A DNA stretch of 64,000 bases, taken from Symsagittifera roscoffensis. Lineage: Eukaryota; Xenacoelomorpha; Acoela; Convolutidae. Below are positions 47,438-57,600 of the stretch, piece after piece (positions within the stretch are counted from its first letter, which is position 1; each line of letters opens with the position of its first letter). Where the stretch lies: positions 746,001 through 810,000 of the forward strand of contig NC_087065.1 of assembly GCF_963678635.1 (NCBI RefSeq), given 5' to 3'. Below the pieces are notes generated by a model. The model was not told the DNA's origin, did no database searches, and saw only the letters and a program-made list of their open reading frames with translations. A program made the translations under genes and the position numbers.

Positions 47438-48289
47438 TTAGTTATAAATTGGATAAAATTTTGAAAAGAATGGTGGTTGTTTATTTAATCTTTGAAAAAA
47501 TGTTAGGGCTGTTTTTTTTGTTTTTGTGTACTTATCTTTGATTAGTATTTTTCTGTTCAAGATATTGATTGTTGGTATATATTTCGATATAAATGGTATT
47601 CCAATGATATTGTGTTTAATATCAGTGATATGAAATATTTGTTTAAATGGTTTATTTAAAATTTTGCTTTGTTCCATTGTTCTTGTGGGGAGAAAAAATA
47701 ACTGAACTTTTCCATAGTTTATTAATGTTGATCCTTGTGCTGTTGCTAGTTTACTGGAGGTTGCAAGAGGCGTTAATTTTGGATGTAATGTTTTAATTTC
47801 ATTCCATGTGGGAATGTTTATTATGTTTGATTCTGCTCCTGAATCAATTAAAAAATCAATTTCAAGATCTAGTGGTTGAAATTTTTTGTTTCTTGGACTT
47901 TCTAAAAGAAATGGTATTGTCCAAATTTTTTCTTTGGGTTGTTCTTTTTGTATATTTTGGTATATGTGATTTGTATTCAAACATTTTGTTTTGTCATTTT
48001 CATTGGGTTTATTTACAGTGTTAATTTCGTTAGTTTTTTCTGTTGTTTGTGTAGTATGGATGGGTTCGATGTAATAATTGTGAAAGAGTTCCAATTGATG
48101 TTCATATATATGTGATGAAAAAGGTTGTTCATATATAATAGGTTCGTAGTCGTTTTCGACTGCTATCATATTTATGGAGATAGTGTTTTCTCTATCACTT
48201 TCTGTGTCTGATGATTCACAGTTTATTTGATTTAGTTGTAGTTCATTATTTCCTGTGTCGTCAATATCTGGGGGTCTGATGTTGTTTCT
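47438..48289 (-). pseudogene. pol: Retropepsin-type aspartic protease of the 18-kb element
   Basis: The frame opens at 48,289, overlapping the end of the gag frame by about 50 bases in the -1 register. It has an acidic N-terminal linker, then the active-site motif FLIDSGAESNII (near 47,835) and, downstream, the second hydrophobic pair NIIGIPFISKY. As in retroviral proteases one such domain would form half of a dimer that processes Gag-Pol. A TAA at 47,438-47,440 ends the frame; the same register continues to the TGA at 47,159 and then RT. No perfect slippery heptamer is visible in the overlap (nearest is a run of five C near 48,270). Confidence 0.85.
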
Positions 48290-50397
48290 TCATTTGATTG
48301 TACTTGGTTAATATGTCTTTGATGTTTGGGTGTACTACTTCTGTAGCGATGTTTAGGATTATTATAATGGTTATTTTTTCTATGTGGTGATTGAGAATAA
48401 TTTCTATATCGATTATTATAACTTGAATGTCGATTATGTGAATTGTTTCGTGGTCTGTTTTGATAATTATCTTTTGATCTGTCATAGTTTGATCTGTTAT
48501 ATGAGTTATTTCTTGATCGATTGTTCGGGTAATTCTGATTTCGGTTGTTCGAATAACTTCTATTTCGATTATTTGAATAGTTTCTGTTTCTATTGTATGA
48601 TGAGTTTCGTGATTGATTGTTTGGATAGTATTTATTTCTTATGTTTGATTAGGAACTGGATCTAGAAACAAATTGTGTTGGATTGCAATTTGATCTGGAG
48701 TAGTTATTTTGACTATTTGGTCGATTATAATGATTTTGTGAAGAATTTTGTGTATTTCTTCGTTCTGGTGATCTTCCTCTATAACTTGAGTTATATGGTG
48801 ATTGATTTCTCGTGTAATTGGTATTGTTCGGAAGTGGTTTTCCTGAACTGTTGTTGCTGTATACATTTTTGTTCGGTAGATTTTGATCTTTCTTCATGTA
48901 TTGATAGAATGATTTATTTGGTTCTTTATTTTTTTGAGGTTTGTTTTGGTTATCTTGTTGTTTTTGTCTACATTCAGAAATACTATGTCCGTATCGTCGG
49001 CAATAATTACACCATTTTTTGAAAGATGGTTTGCCTTTAAAGTTTGGGTGTTTTTCATAAATATTTAGTATTTCAGTGAATTTTTCAACTAGGTCTGTAT
49101 CTGATTCCTGTATGTTGTTGATGTTTGTGGTATTTGTTTCAATTCTATTAACATATTGTAACTTCAGATTTTCTATTTCTTCAAGTTTCATTGTGATTTC
49201 CGCTTGCTCTAGTTTGTCTACTAGTTTTCGAAAATCTAGATCGGGCTCTCGAATTGAGGAAGGATGGGATGCTCTCTTTTTCAATGCTATTTTCCTTAAT
49301 TGAGGTGTTAAGGTCATCATTAAGATTTCTGTCATTTTTGTGTTTTTGTAGTCATGTCTATTTAATGAATATGCTTTTCGAACTAGTCTTTCGATACGCA
49401 CTGCTAATTGTTTGATGGTTTCTTTTGGTAATCTGCGAATTTCATTACATAAAACTCTTTGTTGTTGTTTATTTCTCTCGGAGTCAAACATTTTTGAAAA
49501 TTCTTGTGTAAATCTTTTCCAATTTGATTTTATTTCCATAGGTAATACTGAAAATCATTTTTGGGCTGCACCATCTAAGGTTGTTTGTATCAACGCTGTG
49601 CGTCGATGTATCCAACTTTGATGTAGTGGTGTATTAATTGGTTCAGGTCCTATATTTAAAATTAAATTTGCTGTTACTGCATTTAAATAATCTTCTACAG
49701 AATATTCAGGGTCTGTTCCTGTGAATACTATTAATGGTTTGTTTGATGTTATTGATGATCCACCCATAAGGTATGGATTCATTGTCATTTGTAGTGATTC
49801 TGCGGCATTTGGCATTTGTGAAAAATTTGAAAGTTGATTTTTTGTTATTTCGTGTTGTTGAAGGTAATATGGGAGTGGTATTTCATTTTGCATTTGAGTT
49901 GGTTGATACGAGTGTGTAATCATTGGGTTTTGTGGCTGAATTGGTTGAAAAGATTGTGTGTTAGTTGGGTTTTGCATTTGTATTGGTTGTTGATTTTGTG
50001 TATCTGTTGGATGTGGAGAAAAAATTCTATGATACGTATATGGTTTTTGCACTCCTTGTCCGCGATATTCCTGGGTATACGGTGCAAAAATATCTGGTTG
50101 CAAACAATCATCATCAGAGGATAAGTAATCCGTATGATGAGGTGCTTGCTTTCTTTTTTTGTTGTTGAAAGAATGAGTAATTTTCACTACGATCCTGTGG
50201 AGGATGTGAATTAGTTTGAAAATTTACTGAGTTGGTTGTTGTGATTGGGTTATCCCAATATCGAGATCTTATCTGATTATGATTTTTTTTTCGTGACTTG
50301 AGATTGATTGTGGGATATTTATGAATGCATAATGAGACCATTCGGGGTCCCAAACGTAGTCTGACTGTTCTGTGATGGCGGTATCATCGTTTGAATT
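48237..50397 (-). pseudogene. gag: Gag (capsid and nucleocapsid) of the 18-kb element, with stops and frameshifts
   Basis: The main part is open from 50,187, but the coding register can be traced from about 50,397. Frame changes fall at an A9 run (50,283-50,291) and an A7 run (50,154-50,160). Then comes a Gln/Asn/Pro-rich segment, a capsid-like domain (VFTGTDPEYSVEDYLNAV, then QLAVRIERLVRKAYSLNRHD) and a CCHC zinc knuckle CNYCRRYGHSISEC at about 48,970-49,011. A TGA at 49,555-49,557 falls just after GAAQK in the capsid domain, where Gag proteins of this type commonly have Trp. A TAA at 48,649-48,651 falls in a long Arg/Ser/Asn-rich tail that stays open to about 48,237. Gag would build the particle and bind genomic RNA. 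In-frame stops mean only fragments could be made here. Confidence 0.85.
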
Positions 50398-51061
50398 TTA
50401 AGGTCTGAAATTTTTTCTTGCTTGCGAAATTAAATCTATATTATGTGTAAAAAAATCTATTACAAACCATGCCAAAATTTTTTGTAAGTCATGTTTTGTG
50501 TGTTGTGAAACTTCGTCTTTAGTGAAGTTTTCTTTAATTATATGTAGGAAAGTTGAAAATAGTGTGATTTCATGTCGTACCCTTATATGTTTGGATGTCT
50601 CCGTCGGTGAGACATTTGGGATTTCATTTTCTAATATTGAAATATAACTATATATTATTGCAAAAACTTCATTAGTAAAATATGGAGTTTGCTCTTTGTG
50701 AGTTATGATATTGTACGCTTTTAATATATTCTAAGAATACTTTTGAAAATTCTAAGTCAAGATCGTCTGTTTGAAGTACATATTTGCGGTGATTCGGATT
50801 TGGTGTACTGAATTCTATGGTGTAGATTCCGTATTGTTGTGTTAAATTACATATATCTTTCAGATAATGATCCTTAATTTGTCTTTTGATTTTTACATCT
50901 GGGAACTCTGCTTTGCATGGACTGATTCCGGGTTCAAACAAATTTAGGAGTAAATTCTTGCAAAGATCGTGTTGTCCTCTAATATCGGGTGCATCTACGA
51001 GGAAGGGGTAAATATCGTCGTCATCTGGACTATCTTCACTCGGAGTGTGGGTGTTGCTCAT
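50398..51061 (-). pseudogene. ORF-B, unrecognised, acidic, just before gag
   Basis: Begins at an ATG (51,061) inside the end of ORF-A (26-base overlap, different frame). It opens with an acidic run (SEDSPDDDDIYPF). After about 125 codons a frame change near 50,690 leads into another 95-100 codons (begins QTPYFTNEVFAIIYSYISIL) ending at TAA 50,398-50,400. The register then continues directly into the first gag residues, so ORF-B may be an N-terminal extension of Gag split by a stop. The second part looks helical and hydrophobic. No domain is recognised; a capsid- or matrix-type role is only a guess from position. Confidence 0.55.
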
Positions 51062-51503
51062 TTTTTCGTTTAAGGACTGTTAATATGTAACTATCGATGT
51101 GTGTAATTGGTTGATTCCAATTATACAAGTGTACTGGTTTGTGTTTATATTGCTTTCTTATTCTTCTTTTTCCTCTTTTTGATGAATTTGAAGTTGTTTC
51201 TGAGTCGGAAAAATATAATTGATCGTGAATGGGACAATTTTTATCAATTGATTCTTTTAATTTATAAAGTTCATCTAAATTGCTGGCTTCTGATTCTGAA
51301 AATGCGTTTCTATTTTTTGAAAATCTTTTTCGTGTGATTTGTCTTTGTTTCGTTATATTTTTTCTTTTTATTGTTTGTCGTTTTGTTCTAATATATCCAA
51401 CTGTTTGTGTATGAGGTGTGATTACAAGGTCGTATTTTTTGTTATCTATTTCACAGTTGTGTGAAACAATTGTTTGTTTATTTCCTAGATTTTTAAATGA
51501 CAT
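51036..51503 (-). CDS. ORF-A, unrecognised basic protein, first ORF of the element
   Basis: 155 codons from a real ATG at 51,503, intact. The protein is strongly basic, with dense Lys/Arg clusters (KRQTIKRKNITKQRQITRKR; later KRGKRRIRKQYKHK) around an acidic middle. Such clusters are usual for nucleic-acid binding or nuclear entry, but no fold is recognised. It overlaps ORF-B by 26 bases. It is the first long frame after a leader of about 1.2 kb. It may be a separate early protein or the N-terminus of a very long Gag. Confidence 0.55.
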   Translation of the reverse strand: MSFKNLGNKQTIVSHNCEIDNKKYDLVITPHTQTVGYIRTKRQTIKRKNITKQRQITRKRFSKNRNAFSESEASNLDELYKLKESIDKNCPIHDQLYFSDSETTSNSSKRGKRRIRKQYKHKPVHLYNWNQPITHIDSYILTVLKRKNEQHPHSE

Positions 51504-52733
51504 AAGGTTTAGGATGAGGGATGCAAAAAGTTGTTAGATGGTTTCTACTTTCTTAAACTGTTAGTCCTTACGATTTTTTGGTTAGCTTAACCTGGGTCTA
51601 TTTGTTCAGGGTTGGAGAGAAAAGTATATTGATTCCGAAGAATGATTTTTACTTTCTCGTGGCTAGTATAAGCTAAGGTGTTAACTTACTTAATCTTACT
51701 TAGGGGTAGTGATTGTGTTCAAGGGTTGGAGAATAGTAAATCGATCCACAAGGTTCAGGTATAATTAGAACGCGAGTAGTTTGTTAGATACTATTTTAAA
51801 CTTACTAAGTCTAAGATTTATCCTGGGTCTGGTAAGAGGGGGGTTCAAGTGAAGGATGAATAACCGAAGTTCTTCACTGTTTATCCTAATTTGAATGATT
51901 AGTTTTGTTCAAAAATTTCTATTAGTCTTGGGTTTTTTTTGGGAGGGTTGGGTAGTGAATCGACGTTTGAGGTCGTTAGACACTAGCTAAGTGGGTGGGG
52001 GAGAACAAAATTGTTCTTTTTGATCCAAGGATAGGCCTTGATGATCAAGTTTCAAATTTAATGAAATAGAAAACTAATTAAGATCCAAGGATAAGCCTTG
52101 ATGATCTGATTTTAAAATTAAGTGAATTTAAGTTTAAAATGGTTTAAATTTGTTTAAGAAAAAGATTTAGTTTTTTAATGATATTTAATGAGCTTATGAT
52201 TGCTGTTATGTTTAGGTGATGAAGCTGGGACAACAGATGATTTTATGATTACTAACAATTTATTGTCATGCTACTAATTTTTGTTTTGATTTTCAATAAA
52301 TATTTTCCAAACATGTTTTATATATTACTGCAGAATTTAGGAAAACGATCTGAGATCTTTTTATCAATCGTTATTGTATATTAATAATTTTGTCTAGCGC
52401 CTGAAATGATCATGAAGATTGACTTCAAGATTTTATGTTTGCAAATGAAAATCTAAATTCATTGCTAATAAAATTCTAAACATGAAAGTTTGTGTTGGCT
52501 TTTGCCGTACTATCATATAACTATATGGCAAGTTTCTACTTTGTCGTATATCGTCTCTGGTTCGAGGTCTTCTTCCAATTCCGGGTAGTTCTTTTATCGT
52601 TCGGAATATTGGTTCTGATCTATTGAGTCGTAGAGACATTTCGATTAAATTATCGTCGTATAACATTTTGAAAATGTTTTGTCTAAATTCTAATCGATTT
52701 TTGGTTAATTCTAAGCTAGTAAGGTCTTGTTCG
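51504..52733 (-). other. 5' leader of the 18-kb element
   Basis: About 1.2 kb from the primer site to ORF-A. Parts are conserved with leader sequence in the palindrome arms (shared GTGAATCGACGTTTGAGGTC near 51,950, 31,530 and, inverted, 55,300). It contains near-repeats of AAGGATAGGCCTTGATGATC (52,025 and 52,085). One small sense-strand ORF is listed separately. Packaging or splice-donor signals may lie here, but I cannot place them. Confidence 0.6.
52433..52666 (-). CDS. Small leader ORF (77 codons)
   Basis: Starts with ATG at 52,666, about 85 bases after the primer-binding site, and reads as plausible protein with mixed charged and aliphatic residues (for example ELPGIGRRPRTRDD). It is the first ATG frame of length in the mRNA and could be a regulatory upstream ORF or a first exon joined by splicing to ORF-C or env. 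No family is recognised. Chance is possible. Confidence 0.3.
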   Translation of the reverse strand: MLYDDNLIEMSLRLNRSEPIFRTIKELPGIGRRPRTRDDIRQSRNLPYSYMIVRQKPTQTFMFRILLAMNLDFHLQT

Positions 52734-52751
52734 AGACTTATGGTCGCACCA
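52734..52751 (-). promoter_or_regulatory. Primer-binding site of the 18-kb element
   Basis: Two bases inside the 5' LTR the minus strand reads TGGTGCGACCATAAGTC. TGG pairs with the CCA end of a tRNA. The sequence further in (TCTCGAAC) resembles the complement of a T-arm, though shifted by about a base from a perfect tRNA. I cannot name the tRNA. Confidence 0.65.
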
Positions 52752-52753
52752 GA

Positions 52754-53163
52754 TGAGTTAGGACCGAAGTGGTTAACTCATAGAGTAATTTCGGATAGGG
52801 TACACCGACTGCTCGTCACGCTATCTTATTTTCGGCCGGATAGATTCGTGCAACTTCTTAGTCTAATACCGACCCTAATCCTACTCTTATACTATCTAGT
52901 CTCAGGTTGTTTAACTAGTCTCTGCTAGGCTCAATAGATCTAGGTTATACTGGTTTATTGCGGCTGCTGAAGTTCTCTTGGAGAGGCAACTAATTTCTAA
53001 GTTAAATTCAAATCTCTCTGGTGCTGAAATTACAAGTAATTTCAGCACTTACAAATAAGTGGGTTGTTAGTTAGATGGATCATGATTGGTTAATATTAAA
53101 TACTTTACAGTGGTAAAATATCTAATTTATCCAATCATAAAATGTAGTTTAGATCAGGTTCCA
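52754..53163 (-). repeat. 5' LTR (410 bp)
   Basis: TG...CA ends on the minus strand and same length as the 3' LTR. Nine substitutions (five transitions, four transversions) give about 2.2% divergence since insertion. The 13-bp inverted repeat is at 53,021-53,048. Confidence 0.93.
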
Positions 53164-53167
53164 TAAC
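53164..53167. repeat. Target-site duplication TAAC (right)
   Basis: TAAC follows the LTR end CCA and continues into ATTCGCTTCC, as in the unoccupied copies near 4289 and 6046. Confidence 0.9.
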
Positions 53168-53827
53168 ATTCGCTTCCTTTTGATTTTCCTGTACAAAAGG
53201 AAGCCACTGTTATCAATTATCAGCTGAATGAAATAAGTTGGTGTAGGGAAGAACTGGGAAAAAGGAAGATAAGGAATTTCAGGCGATGATTCCTGATTCA
53301 GGGGAAGCAAAATGAATGAATATATACTCAGGCAAAAAGAAAAGAACTTGGATTGCGAAGAATAACAAAAACTATTAAAAACAGAAAGACACGCGAAAGT
53401 TAACTTCTAATTAGGTAGAGGATAATCAAAAAACGATTGAAATTGAATATCCACCGGTTGGAAGCTCTCAACTAGTTACATGGCACTTGAATCATTGTCA
53501 TCCATCACGATGTTCCTCTTTTATTTGGATTAAAACTTATTGAAAAATTGAAAAGAAATCTTGAATACTCAAATATTTTCTACGTACCCACAAAAACCTA
53601 CGAAGTTCAACGACAAGAAAAAGACACGAGTTGATCGTCATAATAAAAAATTAATAGTACTGGTACAGGAAAATCGTTCATATGGAAGGTCAGCAAGAAT
53701 TGTAAATGTACATTGCATTTCATCATGAGAAAGCTAGGTATAATTTTAAAGTTTGAAAAAGCAAGTGAAACAGAAATAAGAAAACAAAAAACGCTTGTGA
53801 ATTAAATAATGAACCATTAGTTTGGTT

Positions 53828-54452
53828 TGTCAGAAAACTTTCTATAGAGGATCCAGTATAAAACTAGTATTTATTATATGCAATTATATTCTTGATAAAC
53901 TATTTATGTAAAATACTGAGAACTAACCAATCATGACAACTTACTAACACTTACAACAATTTGTAACAATGTGAGGCCAAACTGTGCATTTTGTGCATTG
54001 TATGCGGATTCCTCAACAAGGACGTTCCCTTTATTCTTCTTTTAATCTTTATTTTCCTTTGATCGTTCCGACAAAATTTTAACATGTTTAAAGACTTGTC
54101 TCTGGAATCCAGGATCATACAGACACCAAATTGTGCTCCTATCCAATGCACAGTTTGGCCTCGTAATGAAGGCTGGAATTATTTATAGTTTCAGCCAGAA
54201 CAGAAATAATTAATAAAGCAAGCAGTTGCTCTTCTTCAGAATAGTTCTTGATTTCAAACCTTGCAAATTCAGTATACACCAGATCTATTGAGGCTAGGAT
54301 AAATATGAGGAAGATTAGAATCGGTATAAGAATAAGAAGTTGCGCGAATCTATCCGGCCAAAAATAAGATAGCGTGTCGAAAAGACGGTGTACGTTATCC
54401 GAAATTACTCTATGAGTGAGCCACCCGGATTTAAACTCGTCTCGTAGGACCA
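53828..54452 (+). mobile_element. Older LTR, right-arm copy (about 625 bp)
   Basis: Mirror of 33,537-34,161, from TGTCAG to GGACCA, followed by a leader with TCTCGAACAG as in the 18-kb element's primer region. A 158-codon frame (54,139-54,615, minus) runs antisense to it. Confidence 0.55.
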
Positions 54453-56429
54453 AGCAAGAGTCTCGAACAGACCTCCACAGATTTAGATTTAGCAAATACG
54501 AAATAGAAATAAGATGAAAAACACACCATGATGTGTTAAACAGCAAAAATTTTTTAATTAGCTTGCCTCCACGTCTCAATAACTCTAATGATTTCAAACG
54601 AAAAGTCAAGCTCACACCGGGTCACCACCCGAACAACAGGCCGAGTTTCTACATCGTGAAATGAAAAAGCAGACTGCAACGTTTATTCCTTTATAAAATC
54701 ATGAACACTACATTTATATTTCTCTAATATGAATTACAATACTCGGAGTTTTAAGATTCATTCCGAAGCTATATATCTCTCATTGATGTATAATTACAAA
54801 AAGCATAAATACCAAACCGATTTAGATTAACTTTTTTATGCTAAAAAATCTGCAGTAACCTTAAAAACTTTACAATTTTTAAAATAATTCATTAAAAAAC
54901 AAAACAAAATAGTTAGAAAATCTATTTATTTTAGTTTTATTGAAACTATAAAAAGTTCTTTTCATCTTGAGTACTTCTGTCTTCTTGAACTATGCTTCTT
55001 TGTTTTTTCATCTAAATTATGCAAAAGTTTGCTGAAAAAGCTAATCTCATCTAAATTCTAAATTTCTAACCTTTTTTTGAACCTTCAGACCTTTATTTCC
55101 AATCCTAATTTTAATTTATTCTAAATAATTTTTTCAATCAGAATATTAAGGCTATCCTTGAATCTTTAAAGTCTTAACTTCTTTAAAACCTTAACATTTC
55201 AATTTCAAATCATTTTAGATGTTTGATCAACAAGGCTTTCCCTGGATCAATTACCAATTTTGTTTTCTCCATCTCGTAATACTAGTGTCTAACGACCTCA
55301 AACGTCGATTCACTCTCCTACCCTTAAAAAGTTTTAAGCACCCAAACTGAAATTTTAAAGAAAGTAGAATTCCAGCAAACTTCTGATTCATTAAAAATGT
55401 CAATGAAGTTATCAACAGAAACAATCTTTATATACATCTTCAAAATTTCAGTATATTTTCAACACCTATATCCATATGTCAACATATCCCTTTATCAACA
55501 CCTTTTTTTCTCAAAAATAATTAGTTTCAAAACAACCAATCAAATCACCTCACTCTTTATTTGAACACCATCACTTTTATTAGCCGATATAACTTCCATC
55601 TGAACTTCAACTCCAAAACCTTCAGGTCAAAAATAAGCCGTACCTTCATTGTTGCATTGTTGACAACCTAAATAAATATCATGAAAAAATTACAACCCAT
55701 TTTTGTCAAATAAAACAAAAATCAACTATTTTGTCTTAATTTATACCAAGAGTATCACCAAAAGGAACTTGTTATATTAGCTTTACAAAAATTCAACCTG
55801 ATCTTTTATAATAAAGCAGCCCTACCTGCCAAGAATTCCCTGATCATCTCACAATTAAAAACAGAGTCAGATATTTGCTACCTAAGCCTCCAGATTTCCC
55901 TTTACCAAAAACTCTTCATACTCAACTCACTTGTCGATTATCAAAAAACAGTTAGACCCCTCTTGATAACTCAAAAAAAATTAATAAAGCGAACCACTTT
56001 AAATGTCTAATCCAAACTCAGCATCCTAAAACAAGAATCTTAAAACAGTGATTTCCAAGTTTCTCTCAATTTTTTCTACATTTTTTAGCTTCGTATTCTT
56101 TCATAGCTGATATTTTAGAATTACTAATCATATTCTACCGAAATTTCACTCTACGATTTTCTCTTCCTTCATTCAAACCTAAATTTCTTTCTCCAAAACT
56201 ATCGTCCACCTAAACAGGTACGGTACTGAACAATTTTTCAAAATGATGGTATCAACTTACTAGATAGGAAAAAACATTTTCAACCTTTTCACGAATTTTT
56301 TAACCTTGACAAATGTTCTAGTATTGACACTTTAAAAATGTTTAAAAACAAAAGTTGGTTTTGTATTAGCAATGCTTTTAATCATCATTTTTGCTGAAGA
56401 ACATTATCAGGATCAAAAACTTAATAAAT
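54453..56429 (+). mobile_element. Gag-pol-less remnant: leader joined to integrase end and spacer
   Basis: Leader sequence (GTCGATTCACTCTCC, near 55,310) passes within a few bases into sequence matching the last codons of integrase (about 55,325-55,370), then the integrase-ORF-C spacer. Everything between (ORF-A to most of IN, about 8 kb in the 18-kb element) is missing. The same join exists in the left arm, so the deletion predates the palindrome. Confidence 0.7.
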
Positions 56430-57600
56430 ACATCGAAGAAAAAATAGTCATCAAAATTGCTAGAACAACCCCTATCAAATATTTCCAAAGTACCATCCCA
56501 TCCCTAGACCCCCAATTAACACCTACACTTAGCCGAACACATCAACCCTAATCATCTACTCGCATATCATATGTAGAAAATACGTACATCTTTGAAGAAA
56601 AACACGCATCGTTATCAACCAAAAACACCCGCACGTCGTTACGCACCACTAAGCGAATCATATTATGAACCAACGAATAGTATGTTTATTCCCCATTACA
56701 ACAAGACCTTAACAGAACACGACATTAAATCAAAACCGAAAAACAAAAACTACGATTGTCTGACAATTTATTCATCACCGACGCACTGTATCAATTTGCT
56801 ATACCCTCATCTTCAACACCCTCTAGTTTTTTTCTCATAGTATGATGCAAAGTAACCCCGAGTTCTCAACAACTTCTCAACAAAATACACAAAATTTTCA
56901 ATCAGATTATTTAGGTTCAACGCCAACTTCTACAGAAATTTGTGAAAATCCTTTTAACCCCCTCTCGTTTCATCACAAAGGCTCCCACAGAGGATGACCC
57001 AAACGTTCTCTCAAGCTGAACCCAACTTTCAAAATGAACCGAACCGATAGAAAATTTTCAGATACAACCTTGTCATTACCGGAAACAATATTTCTTCCAT
57101 CAACATCTTCAATCTCATGTCTAAAACCATCAAATACGTTCCCCACAACCTTTGCAAGTTAACTAAACAACAGACATCACAAACTACAAAGCACAAATAA
57201 ACCTTTCCGCTTAAACTTGAACTCATTTTACCAACCCCACCCTTTTTTGGAAAACATCTCGATAGTAGTCACCCCCATAATTGTGCATTGAATAGACTAC
57301 AGTATAGGCACGATATTCAATGACATTCAAGAACATAAAACCCATATACTTTCACAGCAGAAATTTACTCTTTGTGAAAGAACAAATAACTTTGAAATAA
57401 CAAAATAATTAAACAATATAATACATCATCGATTAGCACTGTCACCACCAGACATCACCGCTCAATCTTTACCCCCTCACAACAGAATATTTACCCCCTC
57501 ACAAGATAAATAATTTGTAATAGTTACACAAAAAAGACCATAGGACATATAAATTTTACAATCCTTTTTCAGGACTCTCGCACAAATGTATATTTTAATT
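56430..57600 (+). pseudogene. Decayed ORF-C copy
   Basis: Short stretches translate to ORF-C-like sequence (SDYLGSTPTS near 56,905, then ENPFNP near 56,945) but with many frame changes and stops. Only the first 500 bases are shared with the left arm. Confidence 0.65.

Larger units (their letters stand above)
34774..53163 (-). mobile_element. 18.4-kb envelope-bearing Ty3/gypsy-like LTR retroelement (dead copy)
   Basis: Two 410-bp direct repeats (TG...CA) with nine differences bound the unit, with a 4-bp TAAC target duplication, a primer-binding site beside the 5' LTR and a GGAAGGG polypurine tract beside the 3' LTR. All long frames run on the minus strand in the order ORF-A, ORF-B, gag, PR, RT-RNase H, IN, spacer, ORF-C, env, ORF-D. 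The pol domain order and the integrase GPY motif fit Ty3/gypsy. The size is about twice that of usual members, because of the added frames, the long leader, the spacer and the 1.6-kb 3' region. At least ten stops or frameshifts are spread over the coding frames, so this copy cannot encode its proteins as assembled. It interrupts the palindrome near its centre. Confidence 0.93.
53164..56934. repeat. Right arm of the giant palindrome
   Basis: Inverted, near-identical copy of 29,913-34,773, lacking the left arm's internal duplication. In order: inner hairpin flank (53,164-53,827), older LTR (53,828-54,452), leader (54,453 to about 55,325), a join straight to the end of integrase, spacer, and ORF-C. 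Beyond 56,934 ORF-C continues here, while the left arm ends at the satellite. Around the centre (attttcctgta near 53,190) the arms diverge to the older imperfect hairpin. Confidence 0.9.

Noticed and set aside
47159-49557. TGA read as tryptophan (altered genetic code), because one gag TGA sits where Trp is common
   Set aside because: TAA stops are just as frequent in these frames, and TGA ends the copia frame at its proper place beside the polypurine tract. Plain mutation is simpler.
44731-50168. Numerous 60-115-codon plus-strand frames opposite gag and pol
   Set aside because: Shadows of the minus-strand genes; rich in Phe, Cys and Ile as expected from the reverse complement of Lys/Asn-rich coding.
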